A stretch of DNA of 64,000 bases from Pseudokordiimonas caeni (GCF_026719705.1 NZ_JAPPRR010000001.1:1093255-1157254); one strand, 5' to 3'; shown: positions 1-8,784, counted from the first letter of the stretch. Notes: a model not told the origin generated them from the letters alone. Program-made: numbers and translations.

Positions 1-108
1 ATCGGTAACGCCATCGAAGGCGCCATCGAGGCTTATGCGGGCGAGGTGCGCAACCGCACCTTCCCGGGCGAAGAGCATACCTACAAGATGCGTGGCGCCA
101 ACGCCTGA
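1..108 (+). CDS. panB: 3-methyl-2-oxobutanoate hydroxymethyltransferase, C-terminal end (partial)
   Basis: The window opens inside a reading frame of 35 residues ending in TGA at 106-108. The tail, with an AIEAYAGEVRNRTFPGEEH-type ending, resembles the C-terminus of PanB, the ketopantoate hydroxymethyltransferase of pantothenate synthesis, which usually ends with a helix followed by an R-x-F-P-x-x-x-H segment. The catalytic part lies upstream of the window, so the identification rests on this short tail only. The gene ends 6 bases before the stop of the convergent NIPSNAP gene. Confidence 0.6.
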   Translation: MGNAIEGAIEAYAGEVRNRTFPGEEHTYKMRGANA

Positions 109-114
109 CCTTGC

Positions 115-540
115 CTATTTGGCAAGGGCCGGCGAATAGGGCACGGGTGCCAGCGTCATATCGGTGATACCATTAACGAATGTGCCATGCCGGGCGCCGG
201 TTTCGCGCTTGATGGCTTTCCATTCGGTATCGGCCATGAAGCGCGTCCAGGCGACCTTCATGGCCATCTCGTCCTGCCAGTCCAGCAGGTAAACGAACTG
301 GAGCTTGCCTTCTGGCGAACGGGATTCCCAAATAGCGCGGATGTTGAAGCCGTAGCGTTTCATGATCCGCGCCGCGTGATCGCGGAACCGGTCGTTGAAG
401 GCGGCGCGATTCTCTTCCGGGATCTCGTAGATCCGAAGCTGCTGGATATGGCCGCTGAACATGGGTTCTGCGGCGGCAATGCTGGTAGCAGGGCCGGCCA
501 GAAGAACAAGGCTTGTGATGGCGGCGAGTGCAAGGCGCAT
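115..540 (-). CDS. NIPSNAP family protein with signal peptide
   Basis: This 141-residue protein starts with a typical Sec signal (charged MRLAL, a hydrophobic stretch, then ATSIAAAEP), so it is probably periplasmic. The mature part has the NIPSNAP / dimeric alpha-beta barrel pattern: LRIYEI near residue 36, an F-x-x-R-F-x-D-H segment, RYGFN, and a VYLLDW strand followed by an MKVAWTRFMAD helix. The family has no agreed biochemical role; members are small dimeric proteins related to antibiotic-biosynthesis monooxygenases. A purine-rich stretch (AGGAGG on the minus strand, just upstream of 540) supports this start. It is convergent with panB. Confidence 0.8.
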   Translation of the reverse strand: MRLALAAITSLVLLAGPATSIAAAEPMFSGHIQQLRIYEIPEENRAAFNDRFRDHAARIMKRYGFNIRAIWESRSPEGKLQFVYLLDWQDEMAMKVAWTRFMADTEWKAIKRETGARHGTFVNGITDMTLAPVPYSPALAK

Positions 541-803
541 GGGTTGCTTCCTCCTTTTTCAAGTCCCCTGTCGGGGGCTAGCACAATAGACGGGGCAGGG
601 GAATCCTGCCTGCGGTGAAAAGGGCCCTTGGTGCGATGAAAAGCCTGCCGAAAAAACACCACAATCGGCTGGTGTCTTCGCGTTTGCTTCCTTCGGCGGC
701 TTTGGCTATGGTAGCCGCCGATTGAGGGGCCTCGAGCCCTGTCATAACAAAGATATTATCCCGCCGCCGGGGCTCTGGCGGCCCAAACACTGGGGAGTTA
801 GGT

Positions 804-1550
804 GTGTCGGACCAGAATCCCGATCTCGTCTTTCAGGAAGTCGATGAGGAGCTGCGCCGGGCGCGGATGAATGCGCTGTGGAAGGCTTACGGCAAGTATG
901 TCATTGCCGGTGCCGTGCTGATCGTGCTGCTCGTTGCCGGACGGGAAGGCTGGCGCGCCTATGTGCACAGCCAGGAAGAGGCGCAGTCGACCGTGTTCGG
1001 CGAAGCTTCGAAGGCGGCCGACAAAGCCCTGCAGGATGGCGGCAGCCCGCTCGCGGTATGGCAGGACGTCATGCCGAAGCTTGAGGGTGGCTATGAGGCG
1101 CTTGCCGGCCTGCGCGCAGCGGGCGTCGCCCTTTCCGAAGGCAAGGTGGACGCAGCCCTTGAAGCCTATGCAGCGGTTGAAGCGTCCGATGCTGACATCA
1201 GCATGAAGGAGCTGTCGTCGCTGCTGGCGGCCATGGTGCAGATCTCCCACAAGGGTGATCTGGATGGCGCCCGCGCTCGTCTTTCGGGCCTTGTAGGCCA
1301 TGAACATCCCTGGAGCCATTCGGCGCAGGAGCAGCTCGCCCTTCTCGATCTGCGTGCCGGTGACCTCGACAGTGCTTCCTCGCGCTTCTCGTCGCTTGCA
1401 AACGATAGCGAAACGCCGCAGTCGATCCGCAGCCGTGCGACCGAATTCAACCAAATGATCGATGCCCGCAAGGCAGCCGCTGCCCCGGCGGAGGAAGAAA
1501 CAGCCCCGGCCGCCAGCGATGAAGCTGCCACCGAAGGAGAGGCTCAATGA
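804..1550 (+). CDS. YfgM-like membrane-anchored tetratricopeptide protein
   Basis: The 248-residue product has a cytoplasmic N-terminus with a FQEVDEELRRARM segment, one membrane helix (about residues 32-50, YVIAGAVLIVLLVAGREGW), and an alpha-helical TPR-like domain ending in an Ala/Glu-rich tail. This is the architecture of YfgM, the ancillary SecYEG-associated protein encoded next to bamB in many proteobacteria. It starts with GTG at 804 behind a GGGGAG ribosome site, and its TGA overlaps the ATG of bamB (ATGA), which suggests translational coupling. A role in periplasmic chaperone traffic is known for the E. coli homologue; for this protein it is inferred from context. Confidence 0.8.
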   Translation: MSDQNPDLVFQEVDEELRRARMNALWKAYGKYVIAGAVLIVLLVAGREGWRAYVHSQEEAQSTVFGEASKAADKALQDGGSPLAVWQDVMPKLEGGYEALAGLRAAGVALSEGKVDAALEAYAAVEASDADISMKELSSLLAAMVQISHKGDLDGARARLSGLVGHEHPWSHSAQEQLALLDLRAGDLDSASSRFSSLANDSETPQSIRSRATEFNQMIDARKAAAAPAEEETAPAASDEAATEGEAQ

Positions 1551-2890
1551 CACGTACTTCGAGCCTCTTCGGTCGGATCATCATGATTGCGGCTGCTGCG
1601 TCGCTCGTTGCGGCCTGCTCGGGCGGCGGCGACAAGAAGCCCAAGAATAAATATGACGATGAAGGCCGGGAACGGGTATCCGTCCTGACCTCGACCCAGC
1701 TCCTGGATGCCGACGAAGCACTTTCCGGCATCACCGTGACCCTGCCGCCGGCCTATCGTAACCTCAACTGGGCGCAGCCTGGCGGGAACGAAGCGCACCT
1801 TGCCCAGCATCTGGAAATCGGCGAGACGCTCTCGCGGGCATGGTCCCGGTCCTTCGGGCGCGGCAATCAGGACTATGAGCGTATGGTCGCTTCGCCGGTT
1901 TCTGCAGAAGGCAAGGTTTTTGCGGTTGATTCCCGTGGCGATGTAGCCGCTGTTTCTCTGTCGGACGGTTCGCCGCTTTGGACGGCTGAAATCCGTAGCG
2001 AAGAACGCAGCGATGTGGGATTCGGTGGCGGTGTTACCTATGCGGGCGGCGTCGTCTATGCGACGTCCGGCTATGGTTTTGTGGTGGCGCTTGATGCGAG
2101 CACGGGTGCAGAGCGCTGGCGGTTTGATGCCAGTGTGCCCTTCCGCGGTGCGCCGACCGTAACGGCAGGTCGCGTGATCGCCGTGACCCATGACAACCGC
2201 ATCGTTGCCTTGAATATCGACGATGGCTCGCTGGTTTGGGATCAGGTCGGCATTGCTGAAAGCGCAGGTATGCTTGGTGCCGCGACCCCGGCGTCTGATG
2301 GCCAGACGGTCGTGGCGGCGCTGTCGTCGGGCGAGCTGATGGCCATGCGGGCCGGCAACGGCCGTATCGTGTGGCAGGACGCCCTCACAGCATCGCAGCG
2401 CCTTACCCCGCTTGCTACCCTTGCTGATGTTGATGCCCATCCGGTGATCGATCGCGGCAAGGTCTATGCGGTCAGCCACGCAGGCACGATGGTTGCCATT
2501 GATATGCGTTCGGGCGAACGTTCGTGGGAAACCGATATTGCATCCGTTTCCATGCCCTGGATTGCCGGCAACTTTGCCTATATGACCACCATCGACGGGC
2601 AGGTGGCCTGTATCGCCCTCGGCGATGGCCGTGTGCGCTGGGTGGCCCAGTTGCAGCGCTTCACCAATCAGGAAAAGCGCAAGGGCCTGATCAGCTGGAA
2701 TGGCCCGGTGCTGGCCGGTGACCGCCTGCTGGTGGCATCAAGCCATGGCTATCTTGTCAGCGTTTCGCCCTATACGGGCGAGGTGCTGAGTGCCACCGAA
2801 CTGCCGGCTGGCGTCACCACCGATGCGATCGTGGTGGATGGCACCTATATTGTGATCACCAATGACGGAAAGCTGGTGGCCTACCGCTGA
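1547..2890 (+). CDS. bamB: Outer membrane protein assembly factor BamB (lipoprotein)
   Basis: The N-terminus is a lipoprotein signal with lipobox LVAAC (Cys at about residue 24), so the protein is lipidated and anchored facing the periplasm. The remaining 420 residues are repeated PQQ-like beta-propeller blades, seen as recurring V-x-A-L-D-x-x-T-G-x-x-x-W motifs (for example VVALDASTGAERWRF, IVALNIDDGSLVW, MVAIDMRSGERSW). BamB is a scaffold of the BAM complex that inserts beta-barrel proteins. The gene overlaps the YfgM-like gene by 4 bases and is followed 35 bases later by der, the usual neighbour order in proteobacteria. Confidence 0.92.
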   Translation: MTRTSSLFGRIIMIAAAASLVAACSGGGDKKPKNKYDDEGRERVSVLTSTQLLDADEALSGITVTLPPAYRNLNWAQPGGNEAHLAQHLEIGETLSRAWSRSFGRGNQDYERMVASPVSAEGKVFAVDSRGDVAAVSLSDGSPLWTAEIRSEERSDVGFGGGVTYAGGVVYATSGYGFVVALDASTGAERWRFDASVPFRGAPTVTAGRVIAVTHDNRIVALNIDDGSLVWDQVGIAESAGMLGAATPASDGQTVVAALSSGELMAMRAGNGRIVWQDALTASQRLTPLATLADVDAHPVIDRGKVYAVSHAGTMVAIDMRSGERSWETDIASVSMPWIAGNFAYMTTIDGQVACIALGDGRVRWVAQLQRFTNQEKRKGLISWNGPVLAGDRLLVASSHGYLVSVSPYTGEVLSATELPAGVTTDAIVVDGTYIVITNDGKLVAYR

Positions 2891-2925
2891 GGAGCGGTGG
2901 CCCCGGCCATCCTGGATAAAAACAG

Positions 2926-4380
2926 ATGACCTTTACCCTTGCCATTGTGGGCCGCCCCAATGTCGGCAAATCGACGCTTTTCAACCGCTTGGCTGGAAAG
3001 CGCCTTGCCATTGTTGACGATACGCCGGGCGTGACGCGCGACCGCCGCATGGCGGAAGGTCGCATTGCCGACCTCGAGTTTCGCCTGATCGACACGGCGG
3101 GCCTTGAAGAAGGCGATCCGGGCTCGCTTTCCGACCGGATGCGCAAGCAGACCGAAGCGGCGATCGAGGAAGCCGACATCGCGGTCCTCCTGTATGACGC
3201 CCGCGTCGGCCTCACCACCATGGACGAGCATTTCGCGAAGCTGCTGCGCCGCTCGAAAACGCCGATCATCCTTGCCGCCAATAAATGCGAAGGCAAATTC
3301 ATCCAGCAGGGTGTGTATGAAGCCTATGCGCTGGGTATGGGCGATCCCATCGCGCTTTCGGCCGAGCACGGCGAAGGCCTTGGTGATCTGTATCAGGCGA
3401 TTGTCGACAAGCTTCAGGAAATCGGCATCGACCCCTACGCCGAGGAAGAGATCGACGAGGAAGCCGAGCGCCGCGCGCGGGAAGCCAACACTGGCCCCGA
3501 AGAAGGCGATTTGAATTACGAGTTCGAGGACCCGGAAGACGAGGAAGAGGAAGTAAAACCCCTGCGCCTTGCCATCGTCGGGCGTCCGAATGCCGGGAAA
3601 TCGACCCTGATCAACGAACTGATCGGCGAAGACCGCATGATCACGGGTCCTGAGGCTGGCCTGACGCGCGATTCGATCGGGGTCGACTGGGAATGGGACG
3701 GGCTGCCTGTCCGTATCTATGATACGGCCGGCTTGCGCAAACAGGCCAAGATCAGCGAAAAGCTCGAAAAACTGTCGGTGGCCGATACGATGCGCGCCAT
3801 CCAGTTTGCCGAAGTCGTTGTGTTGCTTCTGGACGCGGAGCTAGGCGTTGAAAAGCAGGACCTGAAAATTGCCGAGCGCGTGGTTGAAGAAGGCAGGGCG
3901 CTCCTGATCGTCCTCAACAAATGGGACGCGGTCGAGAACCGGCTTGAAGTGCAACGCGCCTTCGAGGACGCACTGACCCGCAGCCTGCCGCAGATCAAGG
4001 GCGTGAAGACGGTGACCCTGTCGGCGCTGACCGGCAAGGGCCTGCAGCGCCTGATGCCGGCGGTCGAAGAAGTCTATGAAACTTGGAACGCGCGTGTGCC
4101 CACGGCCGCCTTCAACCGCTGGCTCCATGAAAAGCTTGAAAAGCACCCGGCACCTTCGGTGAATGGCCGCCGCATCAAGATGCGGTATGGCGCCCAGATC
4201 AAGACCCGGCCGCCGACCTTCGCGATCTTCTGCAACCTGCCGGACGATGTGCCGGATAGCTATGTCCGTTATCTTGAAAACGAACTGCGCCGCGATTTCG
4301 ACCTGCCGGGCGTGCCGCTTCGTTTCATCATGAAGGGCAGCGCCAATCCTTACGAAGGCCGCCGCCGCAAGAACAAGTAG
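2926..4380 (+). CDS. der: Ribosome-associated GTPase Der (EngA)
   Basis: This 484-residue protein carries two tandem GTPase domains, the hallmark of Der. The first P-loop is GRPNVGKST near residue 8 with DTAGL switch II and NKCE specificity motif; the second is GRPNAGKST near residue 218 with DTAGL and NKWD. A very acidic linker (EDPEDEEEEVK) joins them, and a KH-like domain with basic tail GRRRKNK follows. Der acts in 50S subunit maturation. The start ATG lies 35 bases after bamB, and co-transcription with bamB is likely. Length is normal for alphaproteobacteria. Confidence 0.96.
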   Translation: MTFTLAIVGRPNVGKSTLFNRLAGKRLAIVDDTPGVTRDRRMAEGRIADLEFRLIDTAGLEEGDPGSLSDRMRKQTEAAIEEADIAVLLYDARVGLTTMDEHFAKLLRRSKTPIILAANKCEGKFIQQGVYEAYALGMGDPIALSAEHGEGLGDLYQAIVDKLQEIGIDPYAEEEIDEEAERRAREANTGPEEGDLNYEFEDPEDEEEEVKPLRLAIVGRPNAGKSTLINELIGEDRMITGPEAGLTRDSIGVDWEWDGLPVRIYDTAGLRKQAKISEKLEKLSVADTMRAIQFAEVVVLLLDAELGVEKQDLKIAERVVEEGRALLIVLNKWDAVENRLEVQRAFEDALTRSLPQIKGVKTVTLSALTGKGLQRLMPAVEEVYETWNARVPTAAFNRWLHEKLEKHPAPSVNGRRIKMRYGAQIKTRPPTFAIFCNLPDDVPDSYVRYLENELRRDFDLPGVPLRFIMKGSANPYEGRRRKNK

Positions 4381-4424
4381 GCCCTGTGAATTGACGCCGC
4401 TGCGGGTTCGCCTATAGTGGCGGC

Positions 4425-5381
4425 ATGAAAGCCCTTGTTGCAGCACTGATATTCAGCTTCATCACCTTGCCGGCGCTGGCTGGCGAGGCGCGCACCGCCA
4501 TCACCTTCGCGACTGATTGGAAAGCGCAGGCCGAGCATGGCGGCTTCTATCAGGCGCTTGCCAAAGGCTATTACCGCGACGCCGGCCTTGATGTGACGAT
4601 CCGCCCCGGCGGCCCGCAGGTTGATCTGCCGCGCCTGATGGCGGCCGGTGCGCTGGATGTCGTGATGGCCTCGAACGGCTTCCAGCCCTATAATCTTGCA
4701 GCAGCCGGTGTACCGGTGAAGGTGCTGATGGCGTCCTTCCAGAAGGATCCGCAGGTCCTGATGGTGCATCCCGACGTGCCGGCCGCAGAGATCGCCGACC
4801 TCAAAGGACGGCCCATCTTCATTTCCGATAGTGCGATTTCCACCTTCTGGCCGTGGCTAAAGGCGCGCTTTGCGTTCGAGGACAAGCAGATCCGCAAATA
4901 TGGTTATTCGCTTGGGCCGTGGCTCGCCAATCCGGGCAGCGTGCAGGAAGGCTATCTGTCGTCCGAGCCCTATAGCGCCACGATTGCCGGGATAGAGCCG
5001 AAAGTCTTCCTGTTCGCCGATGCGGGCTACCCCGGCTATGCGGCCATGGTAATGGTGCGGGACGACTATCTGAAAGACCATGAAGCCGCCATGCGCGCCT
5101 TCGTGCAGGCCAGTATCAGGGGGTGGCAGGACTATATCCACGGTGATCCGGCTGCCGGCAATGCGCTGATCCTGAAGGATAACCGCGAAATGACACCGGA
5201 ACTCCTGGCATATGCCGTGAAAGCCATGCACGAGCGCGGCATCGTGGGCGAGGGGGATATCGTCGGCACCATGACGGCTGAGCGCTGGGCGCAGTTCTAT
5301 AGGGAAATGAGCGAACTTGGCATCCTGCCGAAGGGTCTTGATCCCGCAAGCGTTTACCGGCTGGATTTCACTCGGCCATGA
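4425..5381 (+). CDS. ABC transporter substrate-binding protein, NMT1/THI5-like
   Basis: The 318-residue protein has a Sec signal (residues 1-20, cleavage near ALAGEA) and the NMT1/THI5/SsuA-like periplasmic fold: ITFATDWKAQAEHGGFYQAL, then a GLDVTIRPGGPQVDL strand-loop. The W-x-x-Q-A-E-H-G-G-F-Y signature is shared with pyrimidine (ThiY-type), nitrate and sulfonate binding proteins, so the ligand cannot be fixed. No thiamine riboswitch is visible in the 44-base gap after der. The TGA overlaps the ATG of the ATPase gene, forming an operon of three coupled genes. Confidence 0.85.
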   Translation: MKALVAALIFSFITLPALAGEARTAITFATDWKAQAEHGGFYQALAKGYYRDAGLDVTIRPGGPQVDLPRLMAAGALDVVMASNGFQPYNLAAAGVPVKVLMASFQKDPQVLMVHPDVPAAEIADLKGRPIFISDSAISTFWPWLKARFAFEDKQIRKYGYSLGPWLANPGSVQEGYLSSEPYSATIAGIEPKVFLFADAGYPGYAAMVMVRDDYLKDHEAAMRAFVQASIRGWQDYIHGDPAAGNALILKDNREMTPELLAYAVKAMHERGIVGEGDIVGTMTAERWAQFYREMSELGILPKGLDPASVYRLDFTRP

Positions 5382-6094
5382 TCAATGTCGATAACGTCCG
5401 CTTCGGGTACGGGAACGAGGCACCGGTGCTGGACGGGGTGAGCCTGAATGTAGCGGCGGGTGAAATGGTGGCGCTGGTCGGGCCATCGGGATGCGGCAAG
5501 TCCACGCTCTTGCGGCTTGTTGCCGGGCTCGAAAAGCCATCAGCAGGCAGTGTCACGCGGGGCGCGGGCTCTGAAACCGGCTTCGTGTTCCAGTCACCGG
5601 CCTTGCTGCCGTGGGAAAAGGTCCGGGCGAATGTCGCCCTGCCGCTGGAACTTGCGGGAAAGTCGAACGATGCGGCGGTGCAAGCCTGCCTTGACGCCGC
5701 CGGAATTGGCGAGCTCGGGGGTCGTTATCCGGCCAGCCTTTCGGGTGGGCAGGCGATGCGGGTGTCTATCGCCCGCGCCTTGGTGACGGCACCGGAAATC
5801 CTTCTATTCGACGAACCCTTCGCTGCCCTTGATGAGATAATTCGCTTTCATCTCAATGATCTGATTCGAAATCTTAAAGTATCGCGTAAGTTCGCAAGCC
5901 TGTTTGTGACCCACAGCCTGTATGAGGCTGCCTATCTGGCAGACCGCATCCTTGTGATGGGCAAGGGGCGGCTTCTGGGGCAGGTGGTGCCGGGGATTGA
6001 TCCCGCACTTCCCTCCAAGGAGCGTCGGGCCGCCCCCGAACTCGCCGCCGCCGTCAGCGCCATGCAGGGCTGGCTCGAGGAGGCTGTGGCATGA
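5378..6094 (+). CDS. ABC transporter ATP-binding protein (SsuB/TauB type)
   Basis: All ATPase motifs are present in 238 residues: Walker A GPSGCGKST near residue 35, Q-loop VFQSPALLPW, signature LSGGQAMRVSIARAL, Walker B ILLFDEPFAALD, and the switch His in FVTHSLYEAAYLADR. The shape matches the nitrate/sulfonate/taurine/pyrimidine importer ATPases. The signature has M in place of the usual Q/K in GGQ-x-QR, a mild variation. The ATG overlaps the upstream stop (ATGA) and its own TGA overlaps the permease ATG, so the three products should be made in fixed ratio. Confidence 0.93.
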   Translation: MINVDNVRFGYGNEAPVLDGVSLNVAAGEMVALVGPSGCGKSTLLRLVAGLEKPSAGSVTRGAGSETGFVFQSPALLPWEKVRANVALPLELAGKSNDAAVQACLDAAGIGELGGRYPASLSGGQAMRVSIARALVTAPEILLFDEPFAALDEIIRFHLNDLIRNLKVSRKFASLFVTHSLYEAAYLADRILVMGKGRLLGQVVPGIDPALPSKERRAAPELAAAVSAMQGWLEEAVA

Positions 6095-6867
6095 AGACGC
6101 GCATCCTTGCTCCGGTCCTGTCGCTCCTTCTTGCCATCATCGCGTGGGAAGCGGGTGTTGCGCTGACCGGTGTATCCAAATTCATCCTGCCGGCGCCGTC
6201 CGCCATCGGGGCCGAACTGGTGGGCAGTATTCCCGAGTTCGCAAGCTCCGCCGCCTTCACGCTGAAGATCACGCTTCTGGCGCTCGCCGCAGCGTTGCTC
6301 ACCGGGCTTGTGCTTGCCTTTCTGTTCTCGCTTTCAGGGACCATCGAGGCAGCCCTCAGCCCTATCGCCGTGATCCTGCAGGTGACGCCGATTGTGGCTG
6401 TGGCGCCGCTCATTCTCATATGGGTCGGGATCGATAATGTCGAACGGGCGCTCGTCATCATCGCGTGGCTTGCCGCCTTCTTTCCGATCCTTGCAACGCT
6501 GACAAGCGGCCTGAAGGCTGTGGACCCGGCGCTTGCCGATCTGTTTCGCCTCTACAAAGCCACGCCCTGGCAGCGCTTCAGCCGCCTGGTGGTGCCGACG
6601 GCGCTGCCGTATCTTTTTGCGGGGCTTCGGGTCGGCAGTGGCCTCGCGCTGATCGGGGCCGTGGTGGCCGAGTTCGTAGCAGGCTCGGGCGAGGCCGCCG
6701 GGCTCGCCTGGCGGATACTCGAGGCTGGCAACCGGCTGCAGGTCGAGCGGCTATTCGTCGGCCTTTTCTGGCTTATCGCCCTCGGGGTTGGCCTTTACTA
6801 CAGTGTCGGCCTCGCCGAGCGCTTCCTGTTGAAGCCGCAGCGCGTCGACAAGGGTGCCCTGCATTGA
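6091..6867 (+). CDS. ABC transporter permease (BPD transport, SsuC/TauC type)
   Basis: The 258-residue protein has about six membrane helices. The EAA-like coupling loop is seen around FRLYKATPWQRFSRLVVPTALPYLFAGLRVG, the region that contacts the ATPase. It closes the ABC importer operon. Its last 117 bases are also read on the other strand as the C-terminal extension of the hemoglobin gene. The C-terminal end (ERFLLKPQR) looks like a normal permease tail, so the overlap appears genuine and not a wrongly extended permease. Confidence 0.92.
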   Translation: MKTRILAPVLSLLLAIIAWEAGVALTGVSKFILPAPSAIGAELVGSIPEFASSAAFTLKITLLALAAALLTGLVLAFLFSLSGTIEAALSPIAVILQVTPIVAVAPLILIWVGIDNVERALVIIAWLAAFFPILATLTSGLKAVDPALADLFRLYKATPWQRFSRLVVPTALPYLFAGLRVGSGLALIGAVVAEFVAGSGEAAGLAWRILEAGNRLQVERLFVGLFWLIALGVGLYYSVGLAERFLLKPQRVDKGALH

Positions 6868-7245
6868 CCTGATCTTGCGGTTGCCGAGGATCGCATCTTC
6901 GAGATTCCAGGCGAGCATCATGATTTCAGCCACAAGCGCGGGCGTGTGGCCGCATTCCTTGAGCGCGGCCTCGAGGTTCGTCATCGTATGGGCGAAATGC
7001 TCGTGTTTTAGCCCGTGGTCCCGCACAAGGTGGGCGTGCGATTCTTGCAGATAGAAGGCCACACCCGTGGTCTGGCCGCAGAAAAGCATGGTCAGCAGGC
7101 TACGCTGCATCTGCTGGATGCGTGGCAGCTTGGCGTTCGTGAAGAAGGGCCGGGTGACCGGGTCTTCCAGTTGCTTCTGGTAGAAAAGATCGATGATCTT
7201 GTCGAGTGACTCCTGGTCGCCCAGGCGGTCAAGAATGGTCAGCAT
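6751..7245 (-). CDS. Truncated hemoglobin, group I (trHbN-like)
   Basis: From the ATG at 7245 the product has 164 residues. It shows the 2-over-2 globin pattern: LDRLG at the start, LFYQKQLEDPVTRPFF with the B10 Tyr (about Tyr22), HAHLVRDHGLKHEHF with proximal His at about His83, and a C-terminal helix ALVAEIMMLAWNLEDAIL. These proteins bind O2 or NO; NO detoxification is a common role. Upstream codons to 7416 are open but not globin-like, and a GGGAC stretch precedes 7245. The last 38 residues form a charged tail (ending GDKPEKADE) that is absent from typical family members and lies antisense to the permease gene. Confidence 0.85.
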   Translation of the reverse strand: MLTILDRLGDQESLDKIIDLFYQKQLEDPVTRPFFTNAKLPRIQQMQRSLLTMLFCGQTTGVAFYLQESHAHLVRDHGLKHEHFAHTMTNLEAALKECGHTPALVAEIMMLAWNLEDAILGNRKIRSMQGTLVDALRLQQEALGEADTVVKANPEGDKPEKADE

Positions 7246-7407
7246 AAGCTTTGTCCCATATACCTTATCTTCCCATAAGGCGTTGGAATTATGGACGCGT
7301 CTTCTGGTTGTGTCAATCCAAACACCAGCAAAGATTGTATTCAAAAGTGACCGGCATAACGGTCGATTGCGCTTGCCCGCCGTGCGAATTGCCGGTAGCA
7401 AACCTTC

Positions 7408-8445
7408 ATGAACCAAAGTGTTGCTGATCAGAATTCCCGCACCGTCGGCATCTGGCTAATGGCCGTTGCCGCCATCGTTTTCATCATGGTTGTGGTGGGC
7501 GGGATCACGCGCCTGACCGAGTCCGGCCTTTCCATCGTGCGGTGGGAGCCGGTGACCGGCGCCTTGCCACCGTTGACGGATGAGGCATGGCAAGCCGAGT
7601 TCCAGCTGTATCAGGCGAGCCCAGAATACAAGCTGAAGAACGCCGGCATGAGCCTTGAGGATTTCAAGGACATCTATTTCTGGGAATGGCTGCACCGCAA
7701 TATCGGGCGTTTCATCGGCCTTGCCTATTTCCTACCGCTTGTCTGGTTCTGGATGCGAAAGCAAATCCCGGAGGGCTTGAAGCCGCGGCTTGTTGTCCTG
7801 TTCCTGCTGGGCGGCGCGCAAGGGACGATGGGCTGGTACATGGTCATGTCGGGGCTCGTCGACGAGCCATCCGTCAGCCATTACCGGCTGACAGCACACC
7901 TGAGCCTTGCGCTTCTGTTGTTCGCGCTATTGTTCTGGACCGGGCTTTCATTGCTGCGAACGAGCTGGCAGGAAGCGCCGAAGGGGCTGAAAATCCTCAC
8001 CCATGTCAGCATGACCATATTGGTGCTGCAGATCGTGATGGGGGCGCTCGTCGCCGGGCTGAAGGCTGGCTATATCTTCAATACCTGGCCGCTGATGGGT
8101 GATAGTTTCGTGCCCGACGTGCTGCTGGATATGGAACCTGTTTGGCGCAATTTCCTTGATAACGCCGTAACAGTGCAGTTCGATCACCGGATCGGCGCCT
8201 ATGTCCTTGCGGCACTCGCGCTTGTCATCGGGGTGAAGGCCTGGGGGCAGGGTGGGCTGGTGCGGCAAGCCGGTGTTCTGGTCCTCCTCACTGTTTTCGC
8301 CCAGATTGTGCTGGGTATCGTGATGCTGCTTGCCGAGGTGCCCGTGCATCTGGGTGCTGCGCACCAGGGCGGCGGGGTTGTCGTGCTCGCCGCGTTTCTC
8401 AATCTGATGCATGTGATGCGAAAGGGGGCAAGGGATGCCGGATGA
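7408..8445 (+). CDS. ctaA: Heme A synthase CtaA (Cox15 type)
   Basis: This 345-residue membrane protein has eight predicted helices and the four conserved heme-ligand histidine contexts of the Cox15/CtaA family: EWLHRNIGR, HYRLTAHLSLAL, FDHRIGAYV and GAAHQGGG. It opens with MVVVGGITRLTESGLSIVRWEPVTG, typical of the long alphaproteobacterial/mitochondrial type. It oxidises the methyl group of heme O to give heme A for cytochrome oxidase. It shares the 162-base upstream region with the divergent hemoglobin gene, and its end overlaps the start of cutA by 11 bases. Confidence 0.96.
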   Translation: MNQSVADQNSRTVGIWLMAVAAIVFIMVVVGGITRLTESGLSIVRWEPVTGALPPLTDEAWQAEFQLYQASPEYKLKNAGMSLEDFKDIYFWEWLHRNIGRFIGLAYFLPLVWFWMRKQIPEGLKPRLVVLFLLGGAQGTMGWYMVMSGLVDEPSVSHYRLTAHLSLALLLFALLFWTGLSLLRTSWQEAPKGLKILTHVSMTILVLQIVMGALVAGLKAGYIFNTWPLMGDSFVPDVLLDMEPVWRNFLDNAVTVQFDHRIGAYVLAALALVIGVKAWGQGGLVRQAGVLVLLTVFAQIVLGIVMLLAEVPVHLGAAHQGGGVVVLAAFLNLMHVMRKGARDAG

Positions 8446-8776
8446 AGATATCGTCCAGATCTATATGACGACCGAAAGCGAGGATGTGGCCATCCATATC
8501 GCCACCACGCTCGTCAATGAGCGCCTGATCGCCTGCGCCAATCTCTCCAGCGGTACGCGTTCGATCTATCGCTGGGACGATGTGATCCGGCTGGACCGCG
8601 AAGTCACCGTGTTCATGAAGACGGTCAAGTCACGCGCCGAGGCCGCTGTTGCCCGCGCGAAAGAACTGCACACCTATGATATCCCTTGCATCGTCACCCT
8701 TGATGTGACGGGTGGGCACGCCGAATATCTGAAATGGGTGCGCACGCAGACGGCACCGGTTGCGGTCAGCTTCTGA
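8435..8776 (+). CDS. cutA: Divalent cation tolerance protein CutA
   Basis: The 113-residue protein has the full CutA1 pattern: YMTTESEDVAIHIATTLVNERLIACANL, then SIYRWDDVIRLDREVTVFMKT and the HTYDIPCIVTLDVTGGHAEYLKWV C-terminal part. CutA forms very stable trimers related to PII; a role in copper tolerance was proposed for E. coli but is uncertain. The ATG lies inside the end of ctaA (11-base overlap), indicating one transcript. Length is normal. Confidence 0.95.
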   Translation: MPDEDIVQIYMTTESEDVAIHIATTLVNERLIACANLSSGTRSIYRWDDVIRLDREVTVFMKTVKSRAEAAVARAKELHTYDIPCIVTLDVTGGHAEYLKWVRTQTAPVAVSF

Positions 8777-8784
8777 AGCGCCTT

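Noticed and set aside
4381-4424. Thiamine riboswitch upstream of the ABC binding protein
   Set aside because: The gap is only 44 bases and shows no TPP-aptamer sequence.
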